DNA of 64,000 bases, taken from contig NZ_CP090066.1 of NCBI RefSeq assembly GCF_021391535.1, positions 2,679,501 to 2,743,500 of the forward strand, given 5' to 3'. This document shows positions 10,830 to 19,817 of the stretch, one piece after another. Position 1 is the stretch's first letter; every line of letters begins with the position of its first letter. The notes beneath the pieces are model-generated. The model did not search any database, had not been told where the DNA came from, and worked only from the letters and a program-made list of their open reading frames with translations. A program made the translations under genes and the position numbers. Origin of the DNA: Aurantimonas sp. HBX-1 (GTDB lineage: Bacteria; Pseudomonadota; Alphaproteobacteria; Rhizobiales; Rhizobiaceae).

Positions 10830-12240
10830 CGCTGCTGCTGGTCCTTCCATCGAGGGGAAACACCAGCACAACTCTAAGGCCGGGCGCGGCATCCTCAAGC
10901 GTCAGCTCGCCGTCATGCACGCGAACGATCGCCTGCACCAGCGACAGGCCGAGGCCCGAGCCCGGCATCGTGCGGCTGCGGTCGAGCCGGTAGAAGCGCT
11001 CCAGCACCCGCTCGTACTGGTCGGCGGGGATGCCGGGGCCGTCGTCCTCCACCGAAAGCCGGCACATGCCGTCCGCCACCGCGAGGCGGATCGTCACCGT
11101 CGTCGGCCGGTCGGGCGCGACGGCATATTTCAGCGCATTGTCGATGAGGTTGGACAGGGCCTGGGCGATCAGCTCGCGGCTGACCAGCGCCATGACCGGC
11201 GACGGCGCATCGACGACCAGCCGCGCGTCCACCTCTTCGGCCAGCGGCTCGTAGAGTTCGGCGACGTCGGCGACGATCGCCGCGATGTCGACGCTCTGCT
11301 TCAGCACCGGGTGCGAGCCCGCCTCGACCCGCGAGATCATCAGCAGCGCGTCGAAGGTGCGGATCATCTGGTCGGCCTCGCCGAGCATGCCCTCCAGCGC
11401 CTCGCGCGGGCCCCCCTCGCCCGCCCCCGCCCCCACGGCAAGCGCCGCCTCGGCGCGGTTGCGCAGCCGCGTCAGCGGCGTCTTCAGGTCGTGGGCGATG
11501 TTGTCGGAGACCTGCCGCAGTCCCTCCTGCAGCAGCGCGACGCGCGCCAGCAGCCGGTTGAGGTTCTCCGACAGCCGGTCGAATTCGTCGCCTGCCCCGG
11601 TCACCGGCAGCCGCTCGCTGAGGTCGCCGGCAAGAATCCGGTTGCTGGCCGCAGACATCCGGTCGAGCCGCTGCAGCGCCTTGCGGCCGACGAAGACCCA
11701 GGCCAGCACCGCCGCCGCGCTCATCAATGCGAGCGCCAGGATCAGCGCCGAGCGGACGATCTCGCGGAAGCGCTCCTGTTCGGTCTGGTCGCGCCCGACA
11801 AGAATGCGCATGCCGTTCGGCAGGCTGAAGACCTCGGCGACGGCGATATAGTAGCGGTTCCTGGCGTCTTCGGAGAAGCGTTCGTAGCCGAAGGCGTTCT
11901 CGGTGAATCCGTTCTCGTCCAGGACCCCGACCTGCAGGCTCTCGACATTGCCGGCGATGATCCGCCCGGTGGCGTCGGTGACGAGATAGAGCGAGGCGCC
12001 CGGCTGGCGCGCCCGCCGGTCGATCGTCCGCACCAACCCGACGATGCCGGTTGTCTGGTAGATCAGGGAGAGTTCGCTGATCTCTTCCGAGATCGCGGCA
12101 CGGCTCTGGTTCTTCAGGATGTTCGATGCCGTGGCGGTGACGTAGAACACCAGCACGACGGCGCAGATGGCGAAAAGCAGGAGATAAACCGCGGACAGGC
12201 GAACCGCCGTCATCCGCATCAGCGCCTTTAGCCGCGCCAT
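10819..12240 (-). CDS. HAMP-domain sensor histidine kinase
   Basis: This 473-residue inner-membrane kinase has a transmembrane helix at about residues 15-35, a periplasmic sensor region, a second helix at about 165-185 and a HAMP linker. A HisKA domain follows with its His at about residue 250 (NIAHDLKTPLTRL), then a HATPase_c domain (LIDNALKYA, DDGPGIP, GSGLGLSLV). It begins 3 bp after the response regulator gene and overlaps glnE at its end, forming an RR-HK-glnE unit. The same order after degP is, to my recollection, common in rhizobia. The regulator upstream is the obvious partner. The stimulus is unknown; closeness to DegP suggests envelope sensing, which is inference only. Confidence 0.9.
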   Translation of the reverse strand: MARLKALMRMTAVRLSAVYLLLFAICAVVLVFYVTATASNILKNQSRAAISEEISELSLIYQTTGIVGLVRTIDRRARQPGASLYLVTDATGRIIAGNVESLQVGVLDENGFTENAFGYERFSEDARNRYYIAVAEVFSLPNGMRILVGRDQTEQERFREIVRSALILALALMSAAAVLAWVFVGRKALQRLDRMSAASNRILAGDLSERLPVTGAGDEFDRLSENLNRLLARVALLQEGLRQVSDNIAHDLKTPLTRLRNRAEAALAVGAGAGEGGPREALEGMLGEADQMIRTFDALLMISRVEAGSHPVLKQSVDIAAIVADVAELYEPLAEEVDARLVVDAPSPVMALVSRELIAQALSNLIDNALKYAVAPDRPTTVTIRLAVADGMCRLSVEDDGPGIPADQYERVLERFYRLDRSRTMPGSGLGLSLVQAIVRVHDGELTLEDAAPGLRVVLVFPLDGRTSSSDGG

Positions 12241-12243
12241 GCC

Positions 12244-12960
12244 CTATTCGCCGGCGCGCATGATGTAGCCCGAGCCGCGCACCGTATGCAGCAGAGGCGA
12301 GCCGAACTCGCGCTCGATCTTCGAGCGCAGCCGCGAGACATGCACGTCGATGACGTTGGTCTGCGGGTCGAAATGATAGTCCCAGACGTTCTCCAGCAGC
12401 ATGGTGCGGGTCACCACCTGGTTGGCGTGCTTCATCAGATATTCCAGCAGGCGGAACTCGCGCGGCTGCAGGACGATCGGCTTCCCGCCGCGCTTGACCT
12501 CGTGCGACAGCCGGTCGAGTTCGAGGTCGCCGACGCGGTAGGCGGTCTCGACCTCCTTGCCGCCGCGGCGGCGGCCGAGCACCTCGATCCGCGCCAGCAG
12601 TTCGGAGAAGGCGAAGGGCTTGGGCAGGTAGTCGTCGCCGCCGGCCCGCAGGCCGGTGACTCGGTCGTCGACCTGGCCGAGCGCCGAAAGGATCAGCGCC
12701 GGCGTGCCGTTGCCCTTCTCGCGCAGGCCTGAGACCACCGAGAGCCCGTCACGTGCCGGAAGCATGCGGTCGACGATCAAGACGTCGTAGCTGCGGGTAT
12801 CGGCCATGTGGAAGCCGTCCTCGCCGTTGGCGGCGTGCTCGGCGACATGGCCTGCCTCGCGCAGCGCCTTGACGAGATAGGCGGCCGCCTCGCGGTCGTC
12901 TTCGATGATGAGAATGCGCATGGAAACGGGAGAAAGCCCCTCGGCTGCAACAGAAGACAT
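12244..12960 (-). CDS. OmpR-family response regulator
   Basis: An N-terminal receiver domain (IIEDD acidic pocket; phospho-acceptor Asp in VLIVDRMLP, D51 counted from MRILI) is followed by a winged-helix DNA-binding domain (LQPREFRLLEYLM, TNVIDVHVSRLRSKI). It is the probable partner of the kinase 3 bp downstream. Two starts are possible: 12960, preceded by AGGGAACGG, or 12921, where the conserved domain begins. I kept 12960 because of its ribosome site, but the 13 extra residues are not part of the family core. A terminator lies between this gene and degP, so it probably has its own weak promoter or depends on read-through. Confidence 0.92.
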   Translation of the reverse strand: MSSVAAEGLSPVSMRILIIEDDREAAAYLVKALREAGHVAEHAANGEDGFHMADTRSYDVLIVDRMLPARDGLSVVSGLREKGNGTPALILSALGQVDDRVTGLRAGGDDYLPKPFAFSELLARIEVLGRRRGGKEVETAYRVGDLELDRLSHEVKRGGKPIVLQPREFRLLEYLMKHANQVVTRTMLLENVWDYHFDPQTNVIDVHVSRLRSKIEREFGSPLLHTVRGSGYIMRAGE

Positions 12961-12989
12961 GTCCGTTCCCTATCTCGTCGATCGTCGTC

Positions 12990-13049
12990 AAAAGAAAAGG
13001 CGGCGGCACCGAAGCGTCTCGTTTCCGAAACGCCACCGGCCCCGCCGCC
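12990..13049 (-). terminator. Intrinsic terminator downstream of degP
   Basis: Read on the minus strand, GGCGGCGG (complement of 13042-13049) pairs with CCGCCGCC (complement of 12999-13006). The stem encloses a smaller CGTTTC/GAAACG hairpin and is followed directly by TTTTCTTTT (complement of 12990-12998). A further perfect 9-bp hairpin (GACGGGGTC/GACCCCGTC, 13053-13076) lies between this and the degP stop. The arrangement should end most transcripts coming from ccmIEFH-degP. Confidence 0.7.
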
Positions 13050-13087
13050 CGGGACGGGGTCGCGAAGGACCCCGTCCATCGTCATGG

Positions 13088-14605
13088 TCAGCTCTTGGCG
13101 ATCGGCAGCGCGACGAAGCGGTTCTGGTCGCCGTTGCGCAGCTGGAAGAGCGCTGCATTGCGGCCGGATTCCGAAGCCTCGGAGATCGCGTCCTGGACCT
13201 CCTTCTGGCTGGAGACCTCCGTGCCGTTGACGGCGACGATGACGTCGCCGGCCTGCACGCCACGGTCCGCCGCGGACGAGTCCGGGTCGACATTCGTCAC
13301 CACCACGCCGTCGCCGTCTTCCGACGGCGTCAGCGTCAGGCCATAGCCCGACAGCGAGGACGGATCGACCGACGGCCGTCCGGAAGACCCTTCGGCCGAA
13401 GCCGCCTCGTCGAGGCTGGACAGGTCGCCGAGCGTCACGGCGATCTCCTGGGCCTTGCCGTCGCGCCAGACGGTCACGTCGACCTTGGCATTCGGCCGGT
13501 AGTCGGCGACCTTGCGGGCCAGTTCGCGCGGGCCCTCGACGGTCTCGCCGTTGACCGCGGTGATCACGTCGCCGGTCTCGATGCCGGCCTTGGAAGCCGG
13601 GGTCTCGGTGTCCGGCAGGGTGACGATCGCGCCGTTGTCGTCGGCGAGGCCGACAGCCTCGGCGATGTCGGCGGTCACCGGCGCGATCTGCACGCCCAGC
13701 CAGCCGCGCTCGACACTGCCATTCTCGCGCAGCGACTTGATCACGTCCTTGGCGACCGAAGCCGGGATGGCGAAGGCGATGCCGACATTGCCACCCGACG
13801 GCGAGAAGATCGCGGTGTTGACGCCGATGACCTTGCCGTTGAGATCGAAGGCCGGGCCGCCGGAATTGCCGCGATTGACCGCCGCGTCGATCTGCAGGAA
13901 GTCGTCGTAGGGGCCGGCGCCGATGTCGCGGCCGCGGGCCGAGACGATGCCGGCCGTCACCGAGCCGCCGAGGCCGAACGGATTGCCGACGGCGACGACC
14001 CACTCGCCGACGCGCACGCCATCATCGCTGCCGAACTCGACATAGGTGAAGGTGCGATCCGCGTCGTCGACCTTGAGCAGGGCGAGGTCGGTACGCGGGT
14101 CGGTGCCGATCAGCTTGGCATCGAACTCGGTGCCGTCATCCATGACTACCGTGTACTTGCTGCCACCTTCGACGACGTGGTTGTTGGTGACCACGTAGCC
14201 GTCGTCGGAGATGAAGAAGCCCGAGCCCTGGCCCATCGCGTTGCGGGGCTCGCGCGGCGGGGTCATGCCGCGCGGCATGCCGGGGCTGCCAGGAACGTCG
14301 AAGAAGCGGCGCAGCGGATGGTCTTCCGGCAGATTGCCGAACGGGCTTTCCATCTGGGCGCCGTCGTTCGCCGCCGGCGTGATGTTCTGGGTGACGCGCA
14401 CGGATACGACCGCCGGGGAGACCTTCTCCACGACGTCCGCAAAGCCGAAATTCTCGGTCGGCGCTTCGACCTTGACCGGATCTGCGAGCACCGGCACGGT
14501 GTTGGTCAGCATTCCGCCGGCGAGGACCGATCCGGCAACGCCGGCGGCCAGGACGCTGGCGATCACGCCGCGGCGCGTCTTCTTGCTGTTGACTTGGTTT
14601 CGCAT
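13088..14605 (-). CDS. degP: Periplasmic serine protease/chaperone of the DegP (HtrA, Do) family
   Basis: DegP-type proteases refold or degrade damaged periplasmic proteins. The 505-residue protein has an N-terminal signal segment (about residues 11-42), a trypsin-like domain with catalytic triad H143 (TNNHVVEGG), D173 (TDLALLK) and S248 (RGNSGGPAFD), and two PDZ domains (about 285-375 and 410-495). The lengths fit a canonical Do protease. It lies 158 bp after ccmH in the same direction, an order I recall from rhizobial cycHJKL-degP loci, and is followed by a strong terminator. The ribosome site is weak (AAAAAGGG). Confidence 0.95.
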   Translation of the reverse strand: MRNQVNSKKTRRGVIASVLAAGVAGSVLAGGMLTNTVPVLADPVKVEAPTENFGFADVVEKVSPAVVSVRVTQNITPAANDGAQMESPFGNLPEDHPLRRFFDVPGSPGMPRGMTPPREPRNAMGQGSGFFISDDGYVVTNNHVVEGGSKYTVVMDDGTEFDAKLIGTDPRTDLALLKVDDADRTFTYVEFGSDDGVRVGEWVVAVGNPFGLGGSVTAGIVSARGRDIGAGPYDDFLQIDAAVNRGNSGGPAFDLNGKVIGVNTAIFSPSGGNVGIAFAIPASVAKDVIKSLRENGSVERGWLGVQIAPVTADIAEAVGLADDNGAIVTLPDTETPASKAGIETGDVITAVNGETVEGPRELARKVADYRPNAKVDVTVWRDGKAQEIAVTLGDLSSLDEAASAEGSSGRPSVDPSSLSGYGLTLTPSEDGDGVVVTNVDPDSSAADRGVQAGDVIVAVNGTEVSSQKEVQDAISEASESGRNAALFQLRNGDQNRFVALPIAKS

Positions 14606-14763
14606 CGGAGACCCTTTTTCCGTTGAATTCGTCGGCGGCTCGTTCCGCTGGATGGCGGATAGCTGCTGATGACGGGGAAAATAGGGACGCCCGGATTACG
14701 GGAGGTTTTCGGCCGTGTGAAATGTTCGTAAGGTTGCCTTGCTCAGGCGGCCTGCTGCGCCGG

Positions 14764-15258
14764 CTATTGCCGCGACCGTGCAAGATCGTCGAGCGCCGCC
14801 TCTTCCTCGGCCGAGAGCGCGGCGACAGCGCTTTCGCGGCGGCGCTGCCGGACGCTGGACACCGCGAAGGCGACGCCGGAGAGCAGCACGACGACGGGCG
14901 TCGCCCAGAGCGCCAGCGTGCCCCACTCGAAGCGCGGCTTCAGCAGCACGAACTCGCCGTAGCGCGACACCAGATAGTCGATCACCTCGGCATTGGTATC
15001 GCCGGCGACCAGCCGCTGGCGCACCAGCACCCGCAGGTCCTTGGCGAGTTCGGCGTCCGAATCGTCGATGGACTGGTTCTGGCAGACGAGGCACCTGAGG
15101 CCCGCCGAAAGGTCGCGGGCGCGCGATTCCAGCGCCGGATCGGCCAGCACCTCGTCGGGCTGCACGGCGCCTGCGGGCGACATTACCGCGCCCGGAAGCA
15201 GCAGCAGCGCCAGCGCGATGACGGCGAGGATGCGGCGAAGGCGCGGCAGCAACGTCAC
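14764..15258 (-). CDS. ccmH: Cytochrome c-type biogenesis protein CcmH (CycL)
   Basis: CcmH is a membrane-anchored thiol oxidoreductase that reduces the heme-binding cysteines of apocytochrome c in the periplasm. The 164-residue protein has a signal segment (about 8-30), the redox motif LRCLVCQNQS (C56 and C59) and a C-terminal transmembrane helix (WATPVVVLLSGVAFAV). The start is a GTG whose last bases overlap the ccmF stop (GTGA), with GGAGG just upstream, so translation is coupled. It is the last gene of the ccmI-ccmE-ccmF-ccmH operon. Confidence 0.93.
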   Translation of the reverse strand: MTLLPRLRRILAVIALALLLLPGAVMSPAGAVQPDEVLADPALESRARDLSAGLRCLVCQNQSIDDSDAELAKDLRVLVRQRLVAGDTNAEVIDYLVSRYGEFVLLKPRFEWGTLALWATPVVVLLSGVAFAVSSVRQRRRESAVAALSAEEEAALDDLARSRQ

Positions 15259-17231
15259 GCCTCCGCCAGCCGCGGGCCGCGGCCGCGCGCCGGCGCGCCG
15301 ACCCGCAGCCGCCGGTCGGCGAGCGAGACCGTGCCGCCGACGGCCATGAAGATCGCGCCGATCCAGATCAGCGTGATCAGCGGCTTCCACCAGATCCGCA
15401 CGACGATGCCGCCATCGGGCGCCGGATCGCCGAGCGAGATGTAGAGCTGCGAGAACCAGCTTGTGACGATCCCCGCCTCGGTCGTCGGCATCTGCCTTGC
15501 CGGGTAGAAGCGCTTGGCACTCTCCATCGTCCCGGCGCCGACCCCGTCCCGGCGCAGCGTGAAGGTGCCGACCTGCTCCTCGTAGTTCGGCCCCGCCCGC
15601 GCCGCGACGCCGTCGAACTGCACCGAATAGCCGCCTGCATCGACACTCTGGCCGGGCGCCATCGTCGTTACCGTCTCAGTCTCGAAGGCGGTGGTGGCGA
15701 CGATGCCGAGCACCGTCACGCCGAGGCCGAAATGCGCCAGCGCCGTGCCGAAGGCCGACCGCGGCAGGCCGCGCAGCCGGGCCAGCCCGACGCGCCAGCC
15801 GACCTTGGCGAAATTCGCCCGGCCGAAGAGATCGACCAGGCTGCCGACCAGCAGCCAGACCGCCAGGCCGAAGCCGAGCGCGGCGAGGATCTCGCCGCCG
15901 GAATTGGCGGCCACCGTCGCGAAGATGGCGAGCATCGCCGCGCCGACGGCGACATACAGCCGCTGCGCCGCCGCCAGCAGGTCGCCCCGCTTCCACGCGA
16001 GCAGCGGACCGAACGGCACAGCCAGCAGCAGCGGCACCATCAGCGGCCCGAAGGTCAGGTCGAAGAACGGCGCGCCGACGGAGATCTTCTCGCCGGTGAG
16101 AACCTCGAGCAGCAGCGGGTAGAGCGTGCCGATCAGCACCGTCGCCGCCGCCGTCGTCAGGAACAAATTGTTGAGCACCAGCGCGCCCTCGCGGCTGATC
16201 GGAGCGAACAGGCCGCCCGATTCCAGCGACGAGGCGCGGATGGCGAACAGCGCCAGCGAGCCGCCGATGAACAGGCAGAGGATCCCCAGGATGAACACGC
16301 CGCGCTCCGGGTCGACGGCGAAGGCGTGCACCGAGGTGAGGACGCCGGAGCGCACGAGGAAGGTGCCGAGCAGCGACAGCGAGAAGGTCAGGATGGCGAG
16401 CAGGATCGTCCAGATCTTCAGCGCCGAGCGCTTTTCCATCACCAGCGCCGAATGCAGCAGCGCGGTGCCCGACAGCCAGGGCATGAACGAGGCGTTCTCG
16501 ACCGGGTCCCAGAACCACCAGCCGCCCCAGCCGAGCTCGTAATAGGCCCAGTAGGAGCCCATCGCGATGCCGGCAGTGAGGAAGATCCAGGCCGCCAGCG
16601 TCCACGGCCGCACCCAGCGGGCCCAGGCGGCGTCGATCCGCCCGTCGATGAGTGCCGCCACCGCGAAGGAGAAGGCCACTGAGAAGCCGACATAGCCGAG
16701 ATAGAGCAGCGGCGGATGGATCGCGAGGCCGATGTCCTGGAGGATCGGGTTGAGGTCCTGGCCCTCCATCGGCGCCGGTACCAGCCGCGTGAACGGGTTC
16801 GAGGTGGTCAGGATGAACAGCAGGAAGGCGGTGGTGATCCAGGCCTGCACCGCCAGCACGTTGGCCTTCAGGCTGGCCGGCAGGTCGCGGCCGAACAGCG
16901 CCACCAGCGCGCCGAAGAACACCAGGATCAGCACCCACAGGAGCATCGAGCCCTCGTGGTTCCCCCAGACGCCGGTGATCTTGTAGAGCATCGGCTTGAG
17001 CGAATGGGAGTTCTGGAAGACGTTCAGCACCGAGAAGTCGGACATCACGTAGGCGGCGGTGAGCGAGGAGAACGCGATGGCGAGCAGGACGAAGCTGGCC
17101 GTCGCCGTCAGCGGTCCGGTCTCCATCAGCCGGGCGTCGCCGGTGCGGGCGCCGATCGCCGGCAGCACCGACTGCAGGAGCGACAGCGACAGCGCCAGGA
17201 TGAGCGCGTAGTGGCCGATCTCGACGATCAT
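15255..17231 (-). CDS. ccmF: Heme lyase subunit CcmF (CycK)
   Basis: CcmF attaches heme from CcmE to apocytochrome c. The 658-residue protein is strongly hydrophobic with many transmembrane segments. It has the tryptophan-rich WWD motif (GWGGWWFWDPVENASFMPW) and the conserved periplasmic histidines around it. I placed the start at 17231 (MIVEIGHYAL), which matches the family N-terminus. It overlaps the ccmE stop by 4 bp (ATGA), and its own stop overlaps ccmH. The longer open frame upstream only shadows ccmE. Confidence 0.96.
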   Translation of the reverse strand: MIVEIGHYALILALSLSLLQSVLPAIGARTGDARLMETGPLTATASFVLLAIAFSSLTAAYVMSDFSVLNVFQNSHSLKPMLYKITGVWGNHEGSMLLWVLILVFFGALVALFGRDLPASLKANVLAVQAWITTAFLLFILTTSNPFTRLVPAPMEGQDLNPILQDIGLAIHPPLLYLGYVGFSVAFSFAVAALIDGRIDAAWARWVRPWTLAAWIFLTAGIAMGSYWAYYELGWGGWWFWDPVENASFMPWLSGTALLHSALVMEKRSALKIWTILLAILTFSLSLLGTFLVRSGVLTSVHAFAVDPERGVFILGILCLFIGGSLALFAIRASSLESGGLFAPISREGALVLNNLFLTTAAATVLIGTLYPLLLEVLTGEKISVGAPFFDLTFGPLMVPLLLAVPFGPLLAWKRGDLLAAAQRLYVAVGAAMLAIFATVAANSGGEILAALGFGLAVWLLVGSLVDLFGRANFAKVGWRVGLARLRGLPRSAFGTALAHFGLGVTVLGIVATTAFETETVTTMAPGQSVDAGGYSVQFDGVAARAGPNYEEQVGTFTLRRDGVGAGTMESAKRFYPARQMPTTEAGIVTSWFSQLYISLGDPAPDGGIVVRIWWKPLITLIWIGAIFMAVGGTVSLADRRLRVGAPARGRGPRLAEA

Positions 17232-17719
17232 GAGCCGGCTCCCGCGTCCATCGAAACGGGCTTCGCCTCGGAATTGACCATCCCCTTGCCCTCCTCCCAG
17301 AGACCGCGCGCCTTCAGGTCGTCGACGACCTCCTTCGGCATGTAGTTCTCGTCGTGCTTGGCGAGCACCGTGTCGGCCATGAAGACCCGGTCCGGCCCGA
17401 GCGTGCCTTCGGTGACGACGCCCTGTCCCTCGCGGAAGAGGTCCGGCAGCAGGCCGGTATAGGCGACGGGCACGCTTTCCAGCGTGTCGGTGACGCGGAA
17501 GGTGACGTGCTTCGATCCGTCGCGGACCACCGACCCCGCCTCGACGAGGCCGCCGAGGCGGATCCGCTGCGTCGGGGCCGGGGCGTTGGCGACGATGTCG
17601 CTCGGCGAGTTGAAGAAGGCGACGGAGTCGGACAGCGCGGTGAGCACCAGGCCCGCCGCCGCGCCGATGACCACCAGGATCGCCGCGATCGAGGCTAGGC
17701 GCTTGGTCTTGCGGGTCAT
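17228..17719 (-). CDS. ccmE: Heme chaperone CcmE (CycJ)
   Basis: CcmE carries heme covalently on a histidine and hands it to CcmF. The 163-residue protein starts with TRKTKRLA and one transmembrane anchor (about residues 10-28), then an OB-fold periplasmic domain. The heme-binding H122 stands in LAKHDENYMPKE, with the axial ligand Y126. The C-terminal tail is flexible and not conserved. The gene overlaps ccmI upstream and ccmF downstream by 4 bp each. Confidence 0.96.
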   Translation of the reverse strand: MTRKTKRLASIAAILVVIGAAAGLVLTALSDSVAFFNSPSDIVANAPAPTQRIRLGGLVEAGSVVRDGSKHVTFRVTDTLESVPVAYTGLLPDLFREGQGVVTEGTLGPDRVFMADTVLAKHDENYMPKEVVDDLKARGLWEEGKGMVNSEAKPVSMDAGAGS

Positions 17720-18918
17720 GGCTGCGTCTCCTGCGCGGCGAGGCCGAGTTCCGTCCCCAAAGCGGCGATCTCCCGCCCGGCGGCCGAGTCCGCGGCAAAG
17801 GTCCGCGAGGCGGTCCGGAAGGCTTCGCCGGCCCGGTCGTCCTCGCCCAGCACCCTATAGGAACGGATCAGCCGCTTCCATCCTTCCACGTCGTCAGGCT
17901 GGGCGGCGAGACGGTCGGCGAGCTGCGCCACCATGCCCTGGATCATCGCCTGACGGTCCGTCTCGGCCATCTGCGCCGCCGCCTCGACATCGGCGGCGGT
18001 CGGCCCCGACGCGGCCGGAGCCCCGCCCGCACCCGCCGCGGCTCCCGCACCGGAATCGGCCACGGGCGCGGCGCCGTTCTGGCGCGCGTCGGCGAGCGCG
18101 GCATTGGCGATCTGCATCCACGGCGCGTTCGGCGGGCTCATCTCGACGAGCTGCGACCACGCGACGGCGGCCTCCTGGTGGCGGTCCTCCTGCGACAGGT
18201 CGAGCGCCAGGAAGAACCGCGCCGGCAGGAAGGCGGGATTGATGGCGAGCGCCCGCTCGAAGGCGCCGCGCGCCTCGTCGGTGACCTCGCCGTCGGCCAG
18301 CTGGGTCAGCGCCTCGCCCAGCCCCGCCTCGCGCGGCGCCGAGGTGCCGAGCAGCCGGATCGCCTGGCGGAAGGCGTTGGCGGCATCCTCCGGCCGCTCC
18401 ATGCGCAGGTAGATCGGCGCCAGCACGTCCCAGCCGCGGCCGTCCTCCGGCTCCGTCGCCAGCCGTTCCTCCGCGGCGGCGACCATCCGGCCGATATCGG
18501 GATCCGGCGTCTGGCCCGGCGCCTGGCGTCCGGCGAGCGGCAGGTCGGGAAGGCCGGGCGCGCCATAGAGATAATAGAGGCCGGCCGAACTGAGCGGCAC
18601 CAGCGCCACCACGGCGACCACCGTGGCGACGGCGCCGCGCCGCCGCCAGCCGCGCGGCCCGCTTTCGGCGGCGAGCTTGGCCTTGCCGGCGGCGCGCAGC
18701 AGCCGGCGCCCGATCTCGGCGCGCGCCGTCGCCGCCTCGGCGGCGGGCATCGTGCCGCGCTCGACATCGGCCTCGAGCTCGCGCAGCTGGGCGGAATAGA
18801 CCTCGACGTCGTGCTCGGCGCGCGAGGCCACCTGGCGCGGCGCATCGGCAAACAGCGGCCACAAGGCGATGAGCGTCGCGGCAGCCGTCATGCCGGCTGC
18901 GACAAACCAGAAAATCAT
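17716..18918 (-). CDS. ccmI: Cytochrome c maturation protein CcmI (CycH)
   Basis: CcmI is an inner-membrane chaperone that holds apocytochrome c for the heme lyase. The 400-residue protein has two transmembrane segments (about residues 3-22 and 92-112) with a coiled cytoplasmic loop between them (VYSAQLRELEADVERG), then a periplasmic TPR-rich domain (about 150-400). A low-complexity Ala/Gly stretch sits at about 285-305. It is the first gene of the ccm operon. The 221-bp gap upstream (18919-19139) contains no gene that I can see and should hold the operon promoter, which I could not pin down. Confidence 0.92.
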   Translation of the reverse strand: MIFWFVAAGMTAAATLIALWPLFADAPRQVASRAEHDVEVYSAQLRELEADVERGTMPAAEAATARAEIGRRLLRAAGKAKLAAESGPRGWRRRGAVATVVAVVALVPLSSAGLYYLYGAPGLPDLPLAGRQAPGQTPDPDIGRMVAAAEERLATEPEDGRGWDVLAPIYLRMERPEDAANAFRQAIRLLGTSAPREAGLGEALTQLADGEVTDEARGAFERALAINPAFLPARFFLALDLSQEDRHQEAAVAWSQLVEMSPPNAPWMQIANAALADARQNGAAPVADSGAGAAAGAGGAPAASGPTAADVEAAAQMAETDRQAMIQGMVAQLADRLAAQPDDVEGWKRLIRSYRVLGEDDRAGEAFRTASRTFAADSAAGREIAALGTELGLAAQETQP

Positions 18919-19139
18919 GCCACCCTTATACGAACAGCGGGAGCCGAGCGGAACAGGCCGGCGGACCCGGCTCTCGCTTCCCGCGGTTTCATTGCAAGAC
19001 GCGGCGAGGCTCTAGCAGAGCGGGCGATGCCTGCCCATTCAAATCAAAGGGAAAGCGGGTACGTAGATTCCGCAGGTCGCCCATCTCTAGACGCCAGACA
19101 GCAGACGGGCACCTGCGGGCGGATGCGCAGTGACGCGAT

Positions 19140-19451
19140 CTAGGCCGCCTGATGCGCACCGGTATCTTGGAGCAGCGCGAGAATGCTCTGCGGCGAACGC
19201 TCGATCAGTAGCAGGTAGGCGCGCACGCCGCCGAGAGGCCGCGCCCGCCCCTGCTCCCACTCGCGGATCTGGTTGATGGTGAAGCCGAAGGCCGACGCGA
19301 ACGCATCCTGCGACAGGCCCAGACGCCGACGCATGCCTCGGACGTCCAGTTCGGCAGGAACATGAAGCTTGACGGGCTTGAGCTCACCCCGCGCGATCCG
19401 AACCGCTTCGTCCAGACCCTCCGAAATCCTTTCGAAGGCCTCCTTGCTCAT
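19140..19451 (-). CDS. HTH antitoxin of a RelE/HigB-type toxin-antitoxin pair
   Basis: The 103-residue protein has an N-terminal helical part that likely wraps the toxin, then an XRE-type helix-turn-helix (MRRRLGLSQDAFASAFGFT, NQIREWEQGRARP) at about residues 40-75. This resembles the NadS/HigA-type antitoxins encoded downstream of their toxin. It overlaps the toxin gene by 4 bp. It would neutralise the toxin and repress the operon through the palindrome at 19818-19840. The pair lies between the ccm operon and the feu locus and looks slightly less GC-rich than its neighbours, which fits horizontal gain. Confidence 0.88.
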   Translation of the reverse strand: MSKEAFERISEGLDEAVRIARGELKPVKLHVPAELDVRGMRRRLGLSQDAFASAFGFTINQIREWEQGRARPLGGVRAYLLLIERSPQSILALLQDTGAHQAA

Positions 19452-19810
19452 CTGTCCTCACCCACTTTCGTCACGCGTTGCTTGTACTCATCGACCAGGA
19501 CGGCTGCCATGGCCTTGAGCTTGTTCCGCTCGCCGGCGGTCAGGCTGGCACGCTCGCCCTTCGAGAACACCGTAATGAGAAAGACGGGAACAGCCTCACC
19601 GGAATAGAAGGTGATGGTCCGATAGCCGCCGCTCTTGCCTTTCCCGCGACCGGCCACGCGAAGCTTCCGACACCCGCCGGTGCCCTTCATCTCCTCGCCG
19701 GCAGCCGGGTTCTCGGCGAGGTAATCGACGAGAGCGTTGATCTCGCTCTCGGTCATGCCCGCTGCCCGGGCCGCGCGCTCGAATGCGGAGGTCAGGCAGA
19801 CGGAGTGCAT
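19448..19810 (-). CDS. RelE/HigB-family mRNA interferase toxin
   Basis: The 120-residue protein matches the RelE-like toxin family: VDYLAENPAAGEEMKGTGG, CRKLRVAGRGKGKSGGYR, then a beta-strand core (TITFYSGEAVPVFLITVFSKGE) and a C-terminal helix. Such toxins cleave mRNA on the ribosome. The basic residues of the active face (K and R in KLRVAGRGKGKSGGYR) are present, so it looks intact. It is the first gene of the operon. The predicted transcription start falls on or next to the ATG, so the mRNA may be leaderless. Confidence 0.88.
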   Translation of the reverse strand: MHSVCLTSAFERAARAAGMTESEINALVDYLAENPAAGEEMKGTGGCRKLRVAGRGKGKSGGYRTITFYSGEAVPVFLITVFSKGERASLTAGERNKLKAMAAVLVDEYKQRVTKVGEDR

Positions 19811-19817
19811 GGATCAG

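Noticed and set aside
14606..14763. Stress sigma-factor promoter before degP (GGAAC about 17 bp from AACGG)
   Set aside because: The -10 half does not match the EcfG or RpoE consensus closely enough, and the spacing relative to the degP start is too short to be convincing.
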